Assembly (NCBI GenBank): GCA_948146395.1
Contig: OX411549.1
Coordinates: 38,983,692-39,047,691, forward strand
Direction: 5' to 3'
Source of the DNA: Fragum whitleyi
Taxonomy: Eukaryota; Mollusca; Bivalvia; Cardiida; Cardiidae
DNA length: 64,000 bases
Positions 34,336 to 46,890 of this stretch are shown here, one piece after another; the first letter of the stretch is position 1, and each line of letters starts with the position of its first letter. The notes under the pieces are model-generated. The model saw only the letters and a list, made by a program, of their open reading frames with translations, did no database searches and had not been told where the DNA came from. The position numbers and the translations under genes were made by a program.

Positions 34336-34925
34336 AGACAAGAGTACCATGATGGTCCTAGATCGCTCACCTGACTCTCTTTGACCCCTGGGACATCACA
34401 TAATTTAAAAAAAAAAACAGATGTCATGAAGGAGATTAATTATTAATTTCTACACCAAACCAAGTGTCAAGAAGTTCCGGCCAAAATTGTTGCCTCTTGA
34501 TTTATAACAAGAAAATTATCATTAAGGCTCCCTTTCCTGAGAAATGGCATGGATCCATTCCATTTTCAAAAGGGTTAATCTTTGTGACTTGACCATCATA
34601 CTGACCAATTTTCATGAGGATTGGGCCATATTTGTGGCCTCTAGAGCGTTAACAAGATAATTGTCATGAAGGCCCCTTTTCCCGTGATATTGCATAGATC
34701 CTTCTCATTTTTGAAAGGCTTCATCCATGTGATTTGACCAACATTCTGACCAAGTTTCATGAGGATGGGGCCATTTCTATGGCCTCTAGAGCGTAAACAA
34801 GAACAATGTTATTAAGGCCCCTTTTCCTGCGATATGGCATGAATCCTTCCCATTTTTAATAGGGCTAATCCTTGTGACCTGACAAACATTCTGACCAAGT
34901 TTCATGAAGATTGGGCCTCGCTTTT
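34336..34925 (-). repeat. TCACC-bordered tandem element, partial
   Basis: The left border GAGTACCATGATGGTCCTAG with GCTCACCTGACTCTC equals that of 19592. Units carry CTGACCAATTTTCATGAGGA, TGGCCTCTAGAGCG and AAGGCCCCTTTTCC. The opposite border is missing. Confidence 0.8.
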
Positions 34926-35039
34926 CTGGCGAGTCTTTTATGGTTGTGTGATGTACCTTGTCATCAACATTTACAATGTAGACACCCTTAGATATATATT
35001 TTAAGCCAAACCAATCTGATGATAAGACGATATGATTAT

Positions 35040-35935
35040 CATGATGGAAACTCGGACAAGTTCGAAATTGGTTCAAGTACGATAGAAAAACTTGGTCACA
35101 GGATCAAATATTAGAAAAACCTTTTTGGTATTCTAGAAATCCATATTAGCCAAAACAAGTCAAACATTGGTCAGTGTGATTATCTTGATGAGATCTCGCC
35201 AAGATAACTTGGAAATTCGGTCAAGTTGGGCAAATAATTCAGTTGCAGGGTGAAATCTTAGAAAAACACTCTAGATATAGTCCGGCAGCACCAGAGCATG
35301 ACCTTGCAATAGCGTCTATAGAATATTTTATTGCTAAAAGTTGCAGATATGGTCATGCAGATATGAAAACCGGTTGATGCCACTTTGGCATCATTGGGCA
35401 ATCAAAGATGGCCGCCAAAATCCAAAATGGCTGCCAAAATAAGTACCATTTCCATAATATTTATTCTATGTGATTAGGAAATGACTCAAAATGATCCAAA
35501 TTGTATCGAAATTGCAGAAGGGTAGGACTTCAGAATATGTATTGGTTCAGTTCCGAAATAGAAATATAATATTGCCGCCAAAATTCAAGATGACAGCCAA
35601 AGAAATTGATTTTCTACTGTGCTTATCCTATGTAGTAGAGATTTTATTTAAAATGGTATCTGAATTTCATGAAACTCAAATTCAGAATATTTCTATCATG
35701 CAGTGGAATTAAAATGTGACCGCAAAAATCAAAGATGGCCGCCAAAATTAGTTTTGATCTATAATGATTGTTACATATGTAGTCGAAACATAATTAAAAA
35801 TACTACAAAATGATATTCAAAATTATATAAATGTCATACTTGCGTTATTTATACTTAAAAAAAGATGTACATTGTATAAAAATAAGCATGAATCATATAT
35901 AATATGGCCGCCAAAACGGATAAAAGGGAATATGA
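35040..35935 (+). repeat. GGTCAAG / GGCCGCCAAAAT degenerate repeat
   Basis: Begins with TCGGACAAGTTCGAAATTGG tandem words, passes through TAGTCCGGCAGCACCAGAGC, then repeats AAGATGGCCGCCAAAAT-like units at irregular spacing. A counterpart lies inverted at 39040-40660. Confidence 0.7.
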
Positions 35936-38900
35936 TTCAAACAGGATGGATAAGGGGTGAGTTTAGAGAGACGTGATTCAAATGCAAGGTAATCCATTTA
36001 ATCCAGATGAGACATATTAAAATATAATTATGTTTGCTATCTACTATCACTTGCAAGACGATTAAATTAAAACGGCGCGGATAATGCGCGTATTTCAAAT
36101 ACTGTGAGTTTTCATGACTATCAAATTCATATATTTTTTTTATTCTGAAAAACATTAAGTCTGTTGTATCAGTTCAATACAATCTAGTCGCGTTTGTGCA
36201 TTTGAAGTAACATAAACCAATACCCTTATATATGTACATACAAAGATAGGCTTAATGCTGATTTTATTAATGGGATGGAGATTAATGAAAAACAGTCAAA
36301 ACAGTCATTGAATCACAATTTAAAGTCTCAGGGTGGGCTATTTTGTTCAGTCAACGACATTCGTCTTTCATCCGTCCAGCAATTTATTTCAGACACCACT
36401 GTGCCGATCAGAAAAACATTTTATAGCGGTGTACCTTTGATGAAAGTTCTGCGATAGTTGTAAAAATAATTAAGTCGATTCAAAATTTTGATAATCGAAA
36501 TGCCACAAATAAAGAAAATATTTAAAATTATTCTCCTACAAAACCATTAGTCCTAAAGGTTTGATATGTTGCATGTCACTTCAGGCGTGTGCTGTTGAAA
36601 TAATTCATCGATTTCTATCAGGGTTCTGCCCGATTACACCAATTCTTACAAAAAAACAAAGACATTTTTTAAAAAAGCCAACCAAACTTTTAGGCCTTAA
36701 CGTTTGATACATTGCACAGTGGTTACTAAACGGACACGACGGAAGAGTGAAATTTTCATCCGTTCTCATACGTATGATAATAACTGATAGTAGTGGCAGA
36801 ACTTTGCGAAAACAGAACGGAAAATATCGGACGCTTTTAGTATGTAGCCTGGATGTTGAGTGGATGTTCATCGGGAGCCCTGCGGATGGACGGACAGAAC
36901 GTATGCAAAGCGTATGTACAGGGTAAGAAAGAGATGCAAAGTGTCTTTTCAACGGATGTAAATATTTTCATCCCCAATGCATCCGTAAGTGCAGTGGGAC
37001 CGGGCCTTTAGCTGTTTGTAGGTTAGAATCTACCAAGAGAATGGTCATGTCGTTTGGCAGGATACTTAACTGAGCCTCAGCAAGGCCAGCTGTCTATTAA
37101 AGTTGGTAGTACTGTTAAAGATTATTATCACTCCATCCATTCTCTCTGGTGTATTTGATGTGTTCTGGTATATGAACTAGGACAACTATGAATAGCCTTT
37201 CCTTGGATTAATCCTTCTTCGGATATGATTGCTCAGTTTAATTTAAAAACCAAGAAAAACAGCTAGAGCTTCTTGAAGCACTCATGTGATACCTTCCATT
37301 GAATAACACAGGGTACCATTTTGGGGTCTTTAGCGAAATCCACGTTTGTTACAACACAAGGCAGACAATGTACTTATCTGGATGAAGGAATTTCGCATTT
37401 TGTGAGACAGATTCGATAAAAACGTGGAAAGACAATATTCTGAGTTCAAAAACAATAAGCCGTTTTCTTCTTTTTTTTTATTTTGAGTGTCTGTCTAGAC
37501 TAATAAAAAGTTTAAAGAAATATAGGGAGTAATTAACTATTAAATGAAGATGAAATTTGTCGAATTTGGACATAAAATCAGATTTCGCCAAAATATTGTA
37601 TACAAGCAGTCAGATCATATTGTTTTGAGATTACCCTTCATTACAGCTTCTCCTCTGAGAAGATTTATGTAGAGTTTGACTAGACTACCAAATCCGTTTA
37701 CAAACTAAGACTTGAGTTTCACTACAGATAAGAATGCGACAATGTTAGTAATCGCTACGTTAGCTGCAATGACATCCTAGAGAATCCCATGTTGCTTAGC
37801 AGCTACATGATACATAGTTGTGACTTCGTTCTAGTCCAACACAAATGCTTATTTAAGTTTGTCGAAGCATGATCAGTCGTAGTCCGGCGTTATTCATCCG
37901 CGTTGAGTGTATATTCACGCTGTGCATTATGTGCACTTTTAATGAAGATGCAATTTTTTAATTTGGCAATCCGCAATAATTCAGATTAATGCAAATTCAG
38001 ATCAAATATTAATCTACTGCTCGCGATAAACTCAAAACGCGCATGCTCAAATATTTCAGCCGAGCCGAAATGTTTGCGAATCTTGTGAATATATTCTCAA
38101 AAGATCCTTAGTTGACGGTAAATAGCGTACTTTTTCGAAATTTAAAAGTGTTCGCTTTCTTTTGGAACTGAGTATATAATCAATAAGATCGATTATACAT
38201 ATAATGATTATCAAACTGAAAATGGAAACAGTCGCTGTTTAATATGGTGTTATACTTAAATGAAATCCGTTACTTGAAATATTTTAAGCAAAGAATGAAA
38301 ATTTATAAAGATTTGAGTTATAGGACCTTTTTAAGTTGTTATTTCGCTAAAATAGACGATCTTCGCTTTTTAGGTGTCGATTTCATATAGGGCATATTTA
38401 TCTAATATATGAACAATTACTATGATTTAATCATTTCATGAATGTTCTGATATTCTAGACGACGAAATCTATTGGTAACTATAAAGCACCCTCGCATCAG
38501 AGTATCAAAGTTTGCAATCACAAAGAACTTGAGATTTATTTTCAAACTTTTGCATATGAAGGGTAAATGAATATGCGTCTGTTCTCTTCCCTGTGCCTAT
38601 GAATTTGCAGGGGAGGTTTGAGTAGAAATGGAGGGGGGTTACTACACATGTAGCAAACCGACTTCTACCTTTAAAGGCCTTGAAAATTCAAGGCCCCTTA
38701 ACCTACATTTATATATTATGAATAGGTATGGATGATTGCGCACCGCAAAAGATGAGTTAAGCAGAACAATTCGTGTGATAAAACAAGCATATCTAGCATG
38801 AAATACATAGACAATTCATTTGGTAAGATATATTTTTTTTTTAAAAAGTGTCACAATGTCATATAAAGAAATGACATATTTATAAAACCGAGGATCAATT

Positions 38901-38990
38901 TGTAAGCTATACGTTTATATGGAAATACTTACTATTTCTTGTGAAATTATCTCCCTTTATTAACTAAATGTCAAGAAATTATATATTAAC
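35936..38990. other. No gene recognised
   Basis: AT-rich non-coding DNA. The 115-residue minus frame at 36605-36952 has no known domain and lies in a stretch of self-similar CGTATG/CATCCGT words, suggesting repeat origin. Confidence 0.4.
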
Positions 38991-39039
38991 ATGCTAAAAA
39001 TGTATGTTTTGAATGATTATCTCAAATATTCTTACTCAT

Positions 39040-40660
39040 TTAAGCAATTTCGGGGCGATTTTAAAAGCCTTTACTACAAAAAGAACAATATAGCAGGCGA
39101 AATCGCTTTGACAATTGGCTTGGACGCCATCTTGGACGCCATCTTGTTTCTAGCGAGTTGCCCAATGATACAAAGGTGGCATGAACCGGATTCATGATGT
39201 ACAATCTATCCCCTTTCTAAAAATGTAAAAACATTTTCTATAGACGGTATCGCACGGTTAAAGTGAAATTTCGGGTTTTGCTGCCGGACTAATAACATGT
39301 TTTTGCCGAATCAACTTGAAGATATGTTAGAAGTATTTATCTTGGTAAAATCTCGAACAATTTCCAAATTCGGTCAAGTTGGGTAAAAATTTAAGTCACA
39401 GAGTCATATCTTAGAAAACTCTTGTAGACACTTTAGGAGTATTATTTTAAGCCAAAACATCCTGAAAATTGGGCAGATTGATTTTCCAGGTGGAATCTCT
39501 GAATACTTCGAAATTGAGCTAAGTGGGTTCAAAAACTATGTCACAGCGTCAAATTATAGAAAAATCTTGTGGACACTCGAAGACACCATATTTTTTGCCC
39601 AAATACCATGAACATTTTAAGAAGAGTTATCTTGATGAAATCTGGGCCAAGTTCCGAAGTAGGTAAGGGAGACAAATCTAAGAATAACCCTTGTGGACAT
39701 TCTAGGACGAATATCTTAAGCCAACTCAGCCTAAAAATAGGGCTGATTTATTATCTTGGTGGAATCTCGAACTAGTTCGAAACTGGCTGAAGTGGGCTCA
39801 AAAGCTAAGTCAGATTGTAAAAAAACCTTGTGGATACTCTAAAAATTATTTTTTTGCCAAACTAACCTGATAATTTATCAAAATGGTTATCTTGGTGATA
39901 TCTCGGACAAGTTCCAAAATTGGTTAAGTGGGGTCAAAATTTAGGTCACTCAGGAAATTATTAGAAAAAACTTAATGTGCACTATGGGTCCATCTTTTTG
40001 GCTCGAATGTCCTGAAATTTTGTAAGAATCTTTGTTTAGATATGATCTTGCACGAGTTCAAAACATAGTCAAGTGGGGTAAAATGCAAGGTCACTTGGAA
40101 AATCTTAGAAAGCATTGTCTGCACTAGAGACCGCATGTTTGGCTCAAATGTCTTCAAACTTAGCCAGAATCTTTGTCTACAAAATAACTTGGACGAGTAC
40201 GAAATTTGACCAAGTGGTAAAAAGACAAGGTCACAGGGACAAATCTGAGAAAAACCCTGGGTGCACTCTAGAGGCCATATTTTTAGCGCAAACGTCTTGA
40301 AATTCGAATATGAAGTTTCGTCTAATTGCTATCATAGACGAGTTCGAAACCGGGTCAAATGGTGTTAAATCTAGGACACCTTGAAAAACTTTGAAAAAAC
40401 CTTGTATCCAGTCTAAAGTTAATTTTCTGCTTAAATGTCTTCAAAAGAAACTTAGTCATAATATTTGTCTATTTGATATCTCGGACGAGATAGAAATTGA
40501 ACAACAAATTGTTTAATACAAGGTCACTCGGGCAATTCATAGAAAAAAAAACCCTTGCGTGTACCATAGATGCCTTATTTTCGGTTCGAATGTTTTGAAA
40601 TTTGGTGAGAATATTTTCCATCGTGATATCTATATAAATTCGGCAAAATCAGTTTTAGCT
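39040..40660 (+). repeat. Degenerate 140-150-bp tandem repeat array
   Basis: About ten units built from CTTGTGGACACTCTAG-like, TTTTGGCTCAAATGTCTT-like and TCGGACAAGTTCGAAATTGG-like words. It is preceded at 39110-39300 by GGACGCCATCTTGGACGCC and GTTTTGCTGCCGGACTA. That part matches 35280-35420 in reverse. Confidence 0.75.
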
Positions 40661-40764
40661 GGGTAAATTGTTGGAAATGTCACGCACAAGCTCATTTCGG
40701 ATTTGTAGTTTTTGCAGTTTTCAACCTTAAAACCTTTAAACAATGCCTCAGTTGAGCATTTAAG

Positions 40765-41335
40765 GACCAAGTTTCAAGTTTATCGGGAATCGCTAGAGAA
40801 CAAGTTTCAAGTTGATCGGGAATCACAAGAGTACAAGTTTCAAATTGATCGCGAATCACTAGAGTACAAGTTTCAAGTTGATCGCGAATCCTTAGAGTAC
40901 AAGTTTCAAGTTGATCGCGGATCGCTAGAGTACAAGTTTCAAGTTGATCGCGAATCGCTAGAGTACAAGTGAAAAGTTATCGGGAATCACAAGAGTACAC
41001 GTTTCAAGTTGATCGCGAATCCTTAGAGTACAAGTTTCAAGTTGATCGGGAATCACTAGAGTACTTGTTTCAAGCTGATCGAGAATCCCTAGAGCAAAGC
41101 TTTAAGTTAATCAGGAATCACTAGAGTGCAAGTTTCAAACTGATCGCATATCTCTAGAGTACAAATTTCAAGTTGATCGCAAATTCTAAAAAACAAGAAA
41201 CAAACTGAGAGTTAGGAGTTAGTTAAAATTTGATCGGGAATCACTAATGTACAAGTCTTAAGTTGATCACGAATCACTAGAGTATAAGTGTCGAGTTGAT
41301 ATCGAATCACAGAGTAAAAGTCGATGTGATCTCGT
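40765..41335 (+). repeat. 33-bp minisatellite, about 17 units
   Basis: The consensus is built of ACAAGTTTCAAGTTGATCG followed by CGAATCACTAGAGT. The first units keep a frame open (40712-40972), which translates as an 11-residue repeat (KFQVDRESLEY). Later units contain stops, so this is satellite DNA rather than a protein gene. Confidence 0.92.
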
Positions 41336-41397
41336 ACAGATAGGGTTAAATATATCGACACATTCTCGCTCAATCTCTCAATCATTATTATCGACGT

Positions 41398-41998
41398 TTT
41401 TAGCTCACCTGAGCACATCGTGCCCAAGGTGAGACTTGTGATCGTTGAATGTCCGTCGTCCGTCGTCCGTCGTGCGTCGTGCGTCGTCCTCCGTCAACAA
41501 TTTAAGTGTTTACACTCTAGAGGCCACAAATATGATCCAATCTTCATGAAACTTAGTCAGAATGTTTATCAGGTCACAAGGACGATCCCTTTATGACTGA
41601 AAATGGGAAGGATCCATACCATATCAAGGGAAAAGGGGCCTTTATGACAATTTTCTTGTTTACTCTCTGGAGGCCACAAATACGGTCCAATTTTCATGAA
41701 ACTTGGTCAGAATTATTGTCAGGTCAAAAGGATGAAACCTATTGAAAATGGGAAGGATCTGTGCTATGTCACTGGAAATGGGGCCTAAATGACAAATTTC
41801 TTGTTTTCACTCTAGAGGCTTCAAATATTGTCCAATCTTCATGGAACTTGGTCAGAATGTTTGTCAGGTCACAATGATGAACCCTATTGAAAATGGGAAG
41901 GATCAGTGCCATATCACAGAAAAAAAATTATGACCTTTGCTTGAAATTTGCTTATTAAATGAGACAAAGATACGAAGGTGAGCGATTTAGGACCATCA
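41398..41998 (+). repeat. Complete TCACC-bordered tandem element (0.6 kb)
   Basis: The left border TTTTAGCTCACCTGAGCAC is followed by GTCCGTCGTCCGTCGTCCG. Units carry TCTAGAGGCCACAAATATG and AACTTGGTCAGAATGTTTG. The right border is GGTGAGCGATTTAGGACC. This shows the element's full forward layout. Confidence 0.85.
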
Positions 41999-42690
41999 TG
42001 CTCCTCTATTTAACATCTGTCATCTATTAGATTGCTGTACGAAAATTATGTTGTAACGTCAAATAGTTATTAAGCTCATGCGATGCAGACCAAGATTTGA
42101 TCCACCCTTCCTCCCCCGAAAACTCATACCGACCGAGCTTGACCAGTACTACGTCGCTCGATCGAATTGATCGACTTGGTAATTCGTGTTTTCAAAAACT
42201 GTAAAAATATACTTAACAAAAAAAGAAACATTACATGACTTACTGAGGGCTGTAGTATCGCTATGAAACCATAAAGAATACAGATGTTACTGTTACATGA
42301 AACTTGAAGGCAATATTCGTCGGTTTATGGAAGGGTCAGTACCGGATGTTTGTAAAATGAGGATTTTATTGGTGGTCAAAGGACAAAGGGGTCGATTTCA
42401 AAAATCACAGAAAAGAACTCAAGATTGTCGGTGATGTTTTGAGTATAGGTCCTTGGCGTTTTCGTGAACGAGTCAACGTCTGCGCTAAATACGCATACTT
42501 GTCTTGCAGTTTTCATGAAATGAATTGAAAAATATGCAATGGTAACAAGGCCTCTACATGACGTCAAAAGTGGCCTATCTCATCTCGGCTGACGCTTCAT
42601 GTGGTTGTAACTGATTTTCTTGTGTTAATTAATATGGGTTTAAAGGTCACTTTCGATAGTTTTACATTTAAAATTCGACCGCTGGTGCAT
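41999..42690. other. No gene recognised
   Basis: Non-coding DNA without clear repeats. Confidence 0.5.
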
Positions 42691-42932
42691 CTATCCATAG
42701 TTTTTTGTCGTTTCTCACAGTACAGCTAGAGCTTTCATCTGAGGCACCAATCGCCATTCTCTCCTAGGCGTATGTATCACTTGCCACTTGTGTGGGAGAG
42801 AAATGACACTTATCACAATGCTTTTTGTCAAATATTGGATGAAATACGGCCGAGCCAGAGGTCGAACCCACGACCCGATGAATGAAAACCAGACGCGTAA
42901 CCGATTATCCTAACCGGGCGCGGCAGTTCTAA
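42691..42932 (-). mobile_element. tRNA-derived SINE
   Basis: On the minus strand the head runs CGCGCCCGGTTAGGATAATC (A box) to GTCGTGGGTTCGACCTC (B box, about 42865-42881 on the plus strand). The non-tRNA body continues to the left. It resembles the SINE family of 27225 only in its head. Confidence 0.65.
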
Positions 42933-43748
42933 CCCGAGATGTTAAAATGTGAATTGCCTGTCCCGAGTAGCCTGTCCCGAGTAGCCAAACTTGAGAGTGG
43001 CGTTATAAACAGACATCCAAGCTCTATGTATACTTATAGTCTGATTCCTGCCTTTATTCGATCGTTGTTACCCTTTTCAATAAAAATGTACAAACAATTT
43101 TGTTTTTTTGCGTGCCAATGCTAAGGAATGAGTGTGACTGTGTAACAAAAATCACTCAAAATGAACTTTGGGTTGCTCAACACGAGTATGTGACCAAAAC
43201 CGGAAGTTACAGACGCATAAGCTCGGACTCGCTTCAATCGCGCAAATTCCCGCGTCTGTGTAGTCTCTGTAGCTAGTCCAATTAACGCATGTAATTAAGG
43301 TTGGCCTAAAGCCGCTGTAAGTCATTCAAAACAGACCAACAAGTATGTAAAGTTTCTATTTTTGCTAAGTATATTAATGACAGGTCCCTTGACTAATGAG
43401 CCTGAATGTTTCAGTTTGGGTTGTAGATGACATTGATTGCAACGCTATGTCATCCGTATTGTTGGTTAAAGTTCGATTATGATCTCTATTCTTCATACGA
43501 GAAATCAGAGTTTTGTCATTCACAGAAGTGTATTATTGGGGTGAATATTTTATCCGCCATGCGAGGAACGGCCATTTTGAATCTCCGTAATATAAAGAGG
43601 ATATTGAATGAGTGGTAATGGAGAACCGAATTTATTAAACGAGTCATCTATAAACAGATAAAAACGAGGCTGTGCCGAGTTTTTATCAGCTTTAGATGAC
43701 GAGTTTAATTAATTCGGTATTTTATGAAGACAAATTTTAGATTCTATT

Positions 43749-44008
43749 TATAATATGACCCGAAATTTAGCGAAAAATTGTCGAAATTCTTGAAATTCAA
43801 CATTTCAATTTTCCGAGAAACTTATAACGCCGTTTAAAACTGACGTCACAATTTATACATTATGACGTCATTTTCGCGGTTACAAAAAAAGCGTTGCTAT
43901 TCGCTCTGAGCCCATTTGCATAGTCATTCCACTAGTGTAATAACATCCGTGTAATATCTAAAATATTCAACGGGTTTATTTCACTCCCGCGACGTAGGTC
44001 ATATTATG
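43749..44008 (+). mobile_element. TATAATATGACC MITE, upstream of gene 2
   Basis: Ends TATAATATGACC and GGTCATATTATG. The interior has ACTGACGTCAC, TATGACGTCATTTTC and CCCATTTGCATAGTCATTCC. An inverted copy lies just after gene 2 (49440-49691), so the gene is bracketed by the pair. It ends about 230 bp before the start codon. Confidence 0.78.
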
Positions 44009-44215
44009 AAAATATTTATATAATTATGGTTTATACCAAATATATATATATATACATAGAGGAAGGTAGAATAATCATCACTTAAGATTTAGAATACGAG
44101 CAAAAAGGGAAGATTTCGACTCTGACTTCTGACTTGGCGGTCTGACCAGGTTTGACATTCTTCACACTGCCTAGAAGATCCATTTTGGTTGACGGGTCAT
44201 GTATATATCTTTTGC

Positions 44216-44217
44216 AG
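44216..44217 (+). other. Putative splice acceptor before gene 2 start codon
   Basis: TATCTTTTGCAG, with a good pyrimidine tract, lies 20 nt before the chosen ATG. This argues against the earlier in-frame ATG at 44199, which would fall in the intron. Confidence 0.6.
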
Positions 44218-44237
44218 GTAGGGTTTATCTAAAGAAA

Positions 44238-45179
44238 ATGAAGTGGAAACTTCTGTTGCCGGTAACAGTATTGATTTGTTACTTACGATTGAAGTATTTA
44301 ACACCACAGAACCTAGACATCCCGTCTGATTTGAAGACCTGGTGTCCCCACACTAGCTTCTGCGGCCAGAAAATTAATACCACATTTACAACTGAAAAGG
44401 ATAACGTCCAACCATGTTGTTCATCGTGCTCTTGCTCTCAAGACTGCGGTCGTAAAAGAAACTGTTGTAAATATAACTATGATGTTTATAGACTAGATGA
44501 GACCCTAGATACGATTTGTAAACAACTGATCGGGTTTTCTAATATCGAGGTTCCAAATACTCCGTATTACCATATAATTGACAAATGTCCTAACAGATCC
44601 GAGATATGTAGTTGTAGCAACGTTACTGGCCCTAAAAGCTATTTTCCTGTATATTCTCGACAGAGTGGAATGCTATATTTTAACGAGGAATGTGCAGCCT
44701 GTCACAAGCAAGTAAATGTCACTCGTTTTGTAAGTTTGTTAACGTGCGAAAAGACAAACTTTGGTTTTCTACAAAGATCAACCAAGGAAATCGTCGAATC
44801 GGATTGTACTTTGAGATTAATTCCGCCTAACAACATTGATCTATCGACTGAAATGTGTTACCCTTTTCTAATAAGCACCTGCGATGTGTTCATAAATGAG
44901 AGATATAGTGAATTATGCCAGTCCTTTAACGCTACTTTTCGAACCCAAGGTCAGAAAAGGTACAGAAATGTATTTTGCTATTTGTGCTCAACAGAACTAC
45001 ATGATCTAAAAGAAAAATGGTTAGAAAATTTTGAATTTTGTCCAACCGATGAAAATCAGAAGGTGATTGGAGATCTTCCATATGCAGTTCTTCTAGATAA
45101 TTCTAGAGATCTCCCGATGCAAGAGGAGTTATTGATAGAGAAAAACAAGATGCCATTGTTGTGCGAGCATAATACGAAG
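44238..45179 (+). CDS. SMB-like cysteine-rich receptor ectodomain protein 2, first coding exon
   Basis: Codes residues 1-314 of a predicted 595-residue protein. The start MKWKLLLPVTVLICYL aligns with both paralogues and gives a clear signal-peptide-like leader. The cysteine cluster is conserved (WCPHTSFC, then CSCSQDCGRKRNCC). So are DKCPNRSEICS, GPKSYFPVYS, ECAACHKQ and RYRNVFCYLC. All 3 paralogues keep these cysteines, while the stretches between vary, consistent with a maintained disulfide-bonded fold. The exon ends ACGAAG/GTAAGC in phase 0. By eye it is somewhat closer to gene 3 in several blocks (NFGFLQ, GMLY). Probable role: extracellular recognition; ligand unknown. Confidence 0.88.
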
Positions 45180-46079
45180 GTAAGCTGAGCAGTTCAAATG
45201 ACCTTTAGAATAGCTATAACTTTAAGGGCTTGGAACTTATAGTTAGCCAGGAAGTATCTTAATCCTGCCTGACATGCTATAATTTACGACAAAGTAGCCA
45301 ACTTCTTCTCTTTATAAACTCTACTACTTATTTATAAATTTTATATGTTCTTCTTTGCTGTCAGATACATAATACTGCCATGCGTTGTATTATTTTTTTT
45401 TTGGGTATTTTTGCTTTACATTGGTAATAGTTAATTTGTTAAAATTAACCATTTTTAAGATAGATAAGGAGATATAAAATTTAAGGCCATGTACGTACAT
45501 AATACGTACTTAGTGATTGGAATGAAAGAAAATCTACCGAGGTTGTGGAATTGATAATTGTAGAGGCTCTGCTGAGATAATTATTGATTCCCACAACCGA
45601 TTTCGATATTTTTTATACAATTCACTAAGTACATATTATAATTATCTTATAACCTCTATTTGCCTTACTTTCGTCGATGTTTCTAACAGAAATGCAAGTT
45701 TTTAAAAATAACCACACAATGTCATTGTTCTTAGAATATCAATGTGATATCATAAAAAAATATCATTTCGGGTTTTATCACATGGATTTTTGTATACTTA
45801 AAAGATAGATTTAGATGAAAACCATCAAGGATTGACAAAATGAAATCTCTCTGATGGACAGTTGGATACTAGTAATTTTAACGACTTTTCCAATTTTATT
45901 TAAGTTTATTAAGACTTTATCGGTTTAAATATTATTCACAATGTTTAAAAATGTCATAACTACTATTTGAAACTGTAACAAATTCCATGTAGATACTTTA
46001 TCGCACTGTGACTTGATTTCATGACATATTTTTCCCAAAGAAGATCAAAATTTTAATTTATGCTTCATATTAACTCAAA

Positions 46080-46890
46080 CAAAAATTATTTCAGTTTCAA
46101 GACATTTGAGCCAATAATGTTGCCTCAAGGGTAGACACATATTTTCCTCTTAATTTCGACCACATGACCAAATTTGTTGACCAATCTGACCCAATTCCAG
46201 AGACATCAGAGGTACCATGCAGATCAAGTTCAAGACAAAAAAGTAGCCTCTAGAGTGCAAAGCACGTTCTAAGAGGTTCGACCCCTTGAACAAGATTTCG
46301 ACCCCACTTGACCATATTTTAAAGTCGTCATCGAGGAAAATGTTTTGAGACAGATTGAGACAACAACTTGACAGAAATTTAATGGGGGTATTTAAGCGCT
46401 ATTCTGGCTCTCTTGTTTTTAAATTTGCCCCCGTGACACGATAAATTACCCAACTTAACCGCATTCTAAATTCGTCTATTTACGCCACTTTTCCCTATTT
46501 CATACTCGTCAAAGATATTGCGTATACAATCATCTTAACATTAATATGGCCTCTTATTTTGTTCCTCGCTTGCCCCAATTTGAAGTCCGTCATAAAGGAT
46601 TTTGGCCAACTTTGAAGACAATTGGACATTGTATCACCATGGACAAATGTTGCCTAAGAGTGCTCAAAAATGGTTTTCTAACATTTGCGCCCGTTACATT
46701 GTATTTTACCCAAATAATGCCACTTTTGAACTCCTTTAAGGGCCAAAAGATACACTAATTCTGACCAGGTTCCAATATATTTGGATCATAAATATGGCCT
46801 CTAGACTGCACAGAAGACCGACTTCCGACTGAGTATGACGGACGCCGGGCACAGCTAGATCGCAAAAACTTACAATGAATACTTGGTGCT
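46080..46890 (-). repeat. TCACC-bordered tandem element, degenerate
   Basis: Units with CCAATTCCAGAGACATC, TAGCCTCTAGAGTGC and TTTGCCCCCGTGACACG words run toward the border GGTGCTCAGGTGATCTAAAA. That border is the inverse of the AGCTCACCTGAGC end. The 70-residue frame inside is a repeat shadow. Confidence 0.75.

Noticed and set aside
36605..36952. 115-residue minus-strand frame
   Set aside because: No domain, no splice context and a self-similar repeat-like sequence.
40765..41335. CRISPR-like array
   Set aside because: The units are contiguous 33-bp minisatellite repeats with no spacers, in an animal-type sequence.
44199..44237. Earlier in-frame ATG of gene 2
   Set aside because: It lies before the TTTTGCAG acceptor, and the added residues have no counterpart in paralogues.
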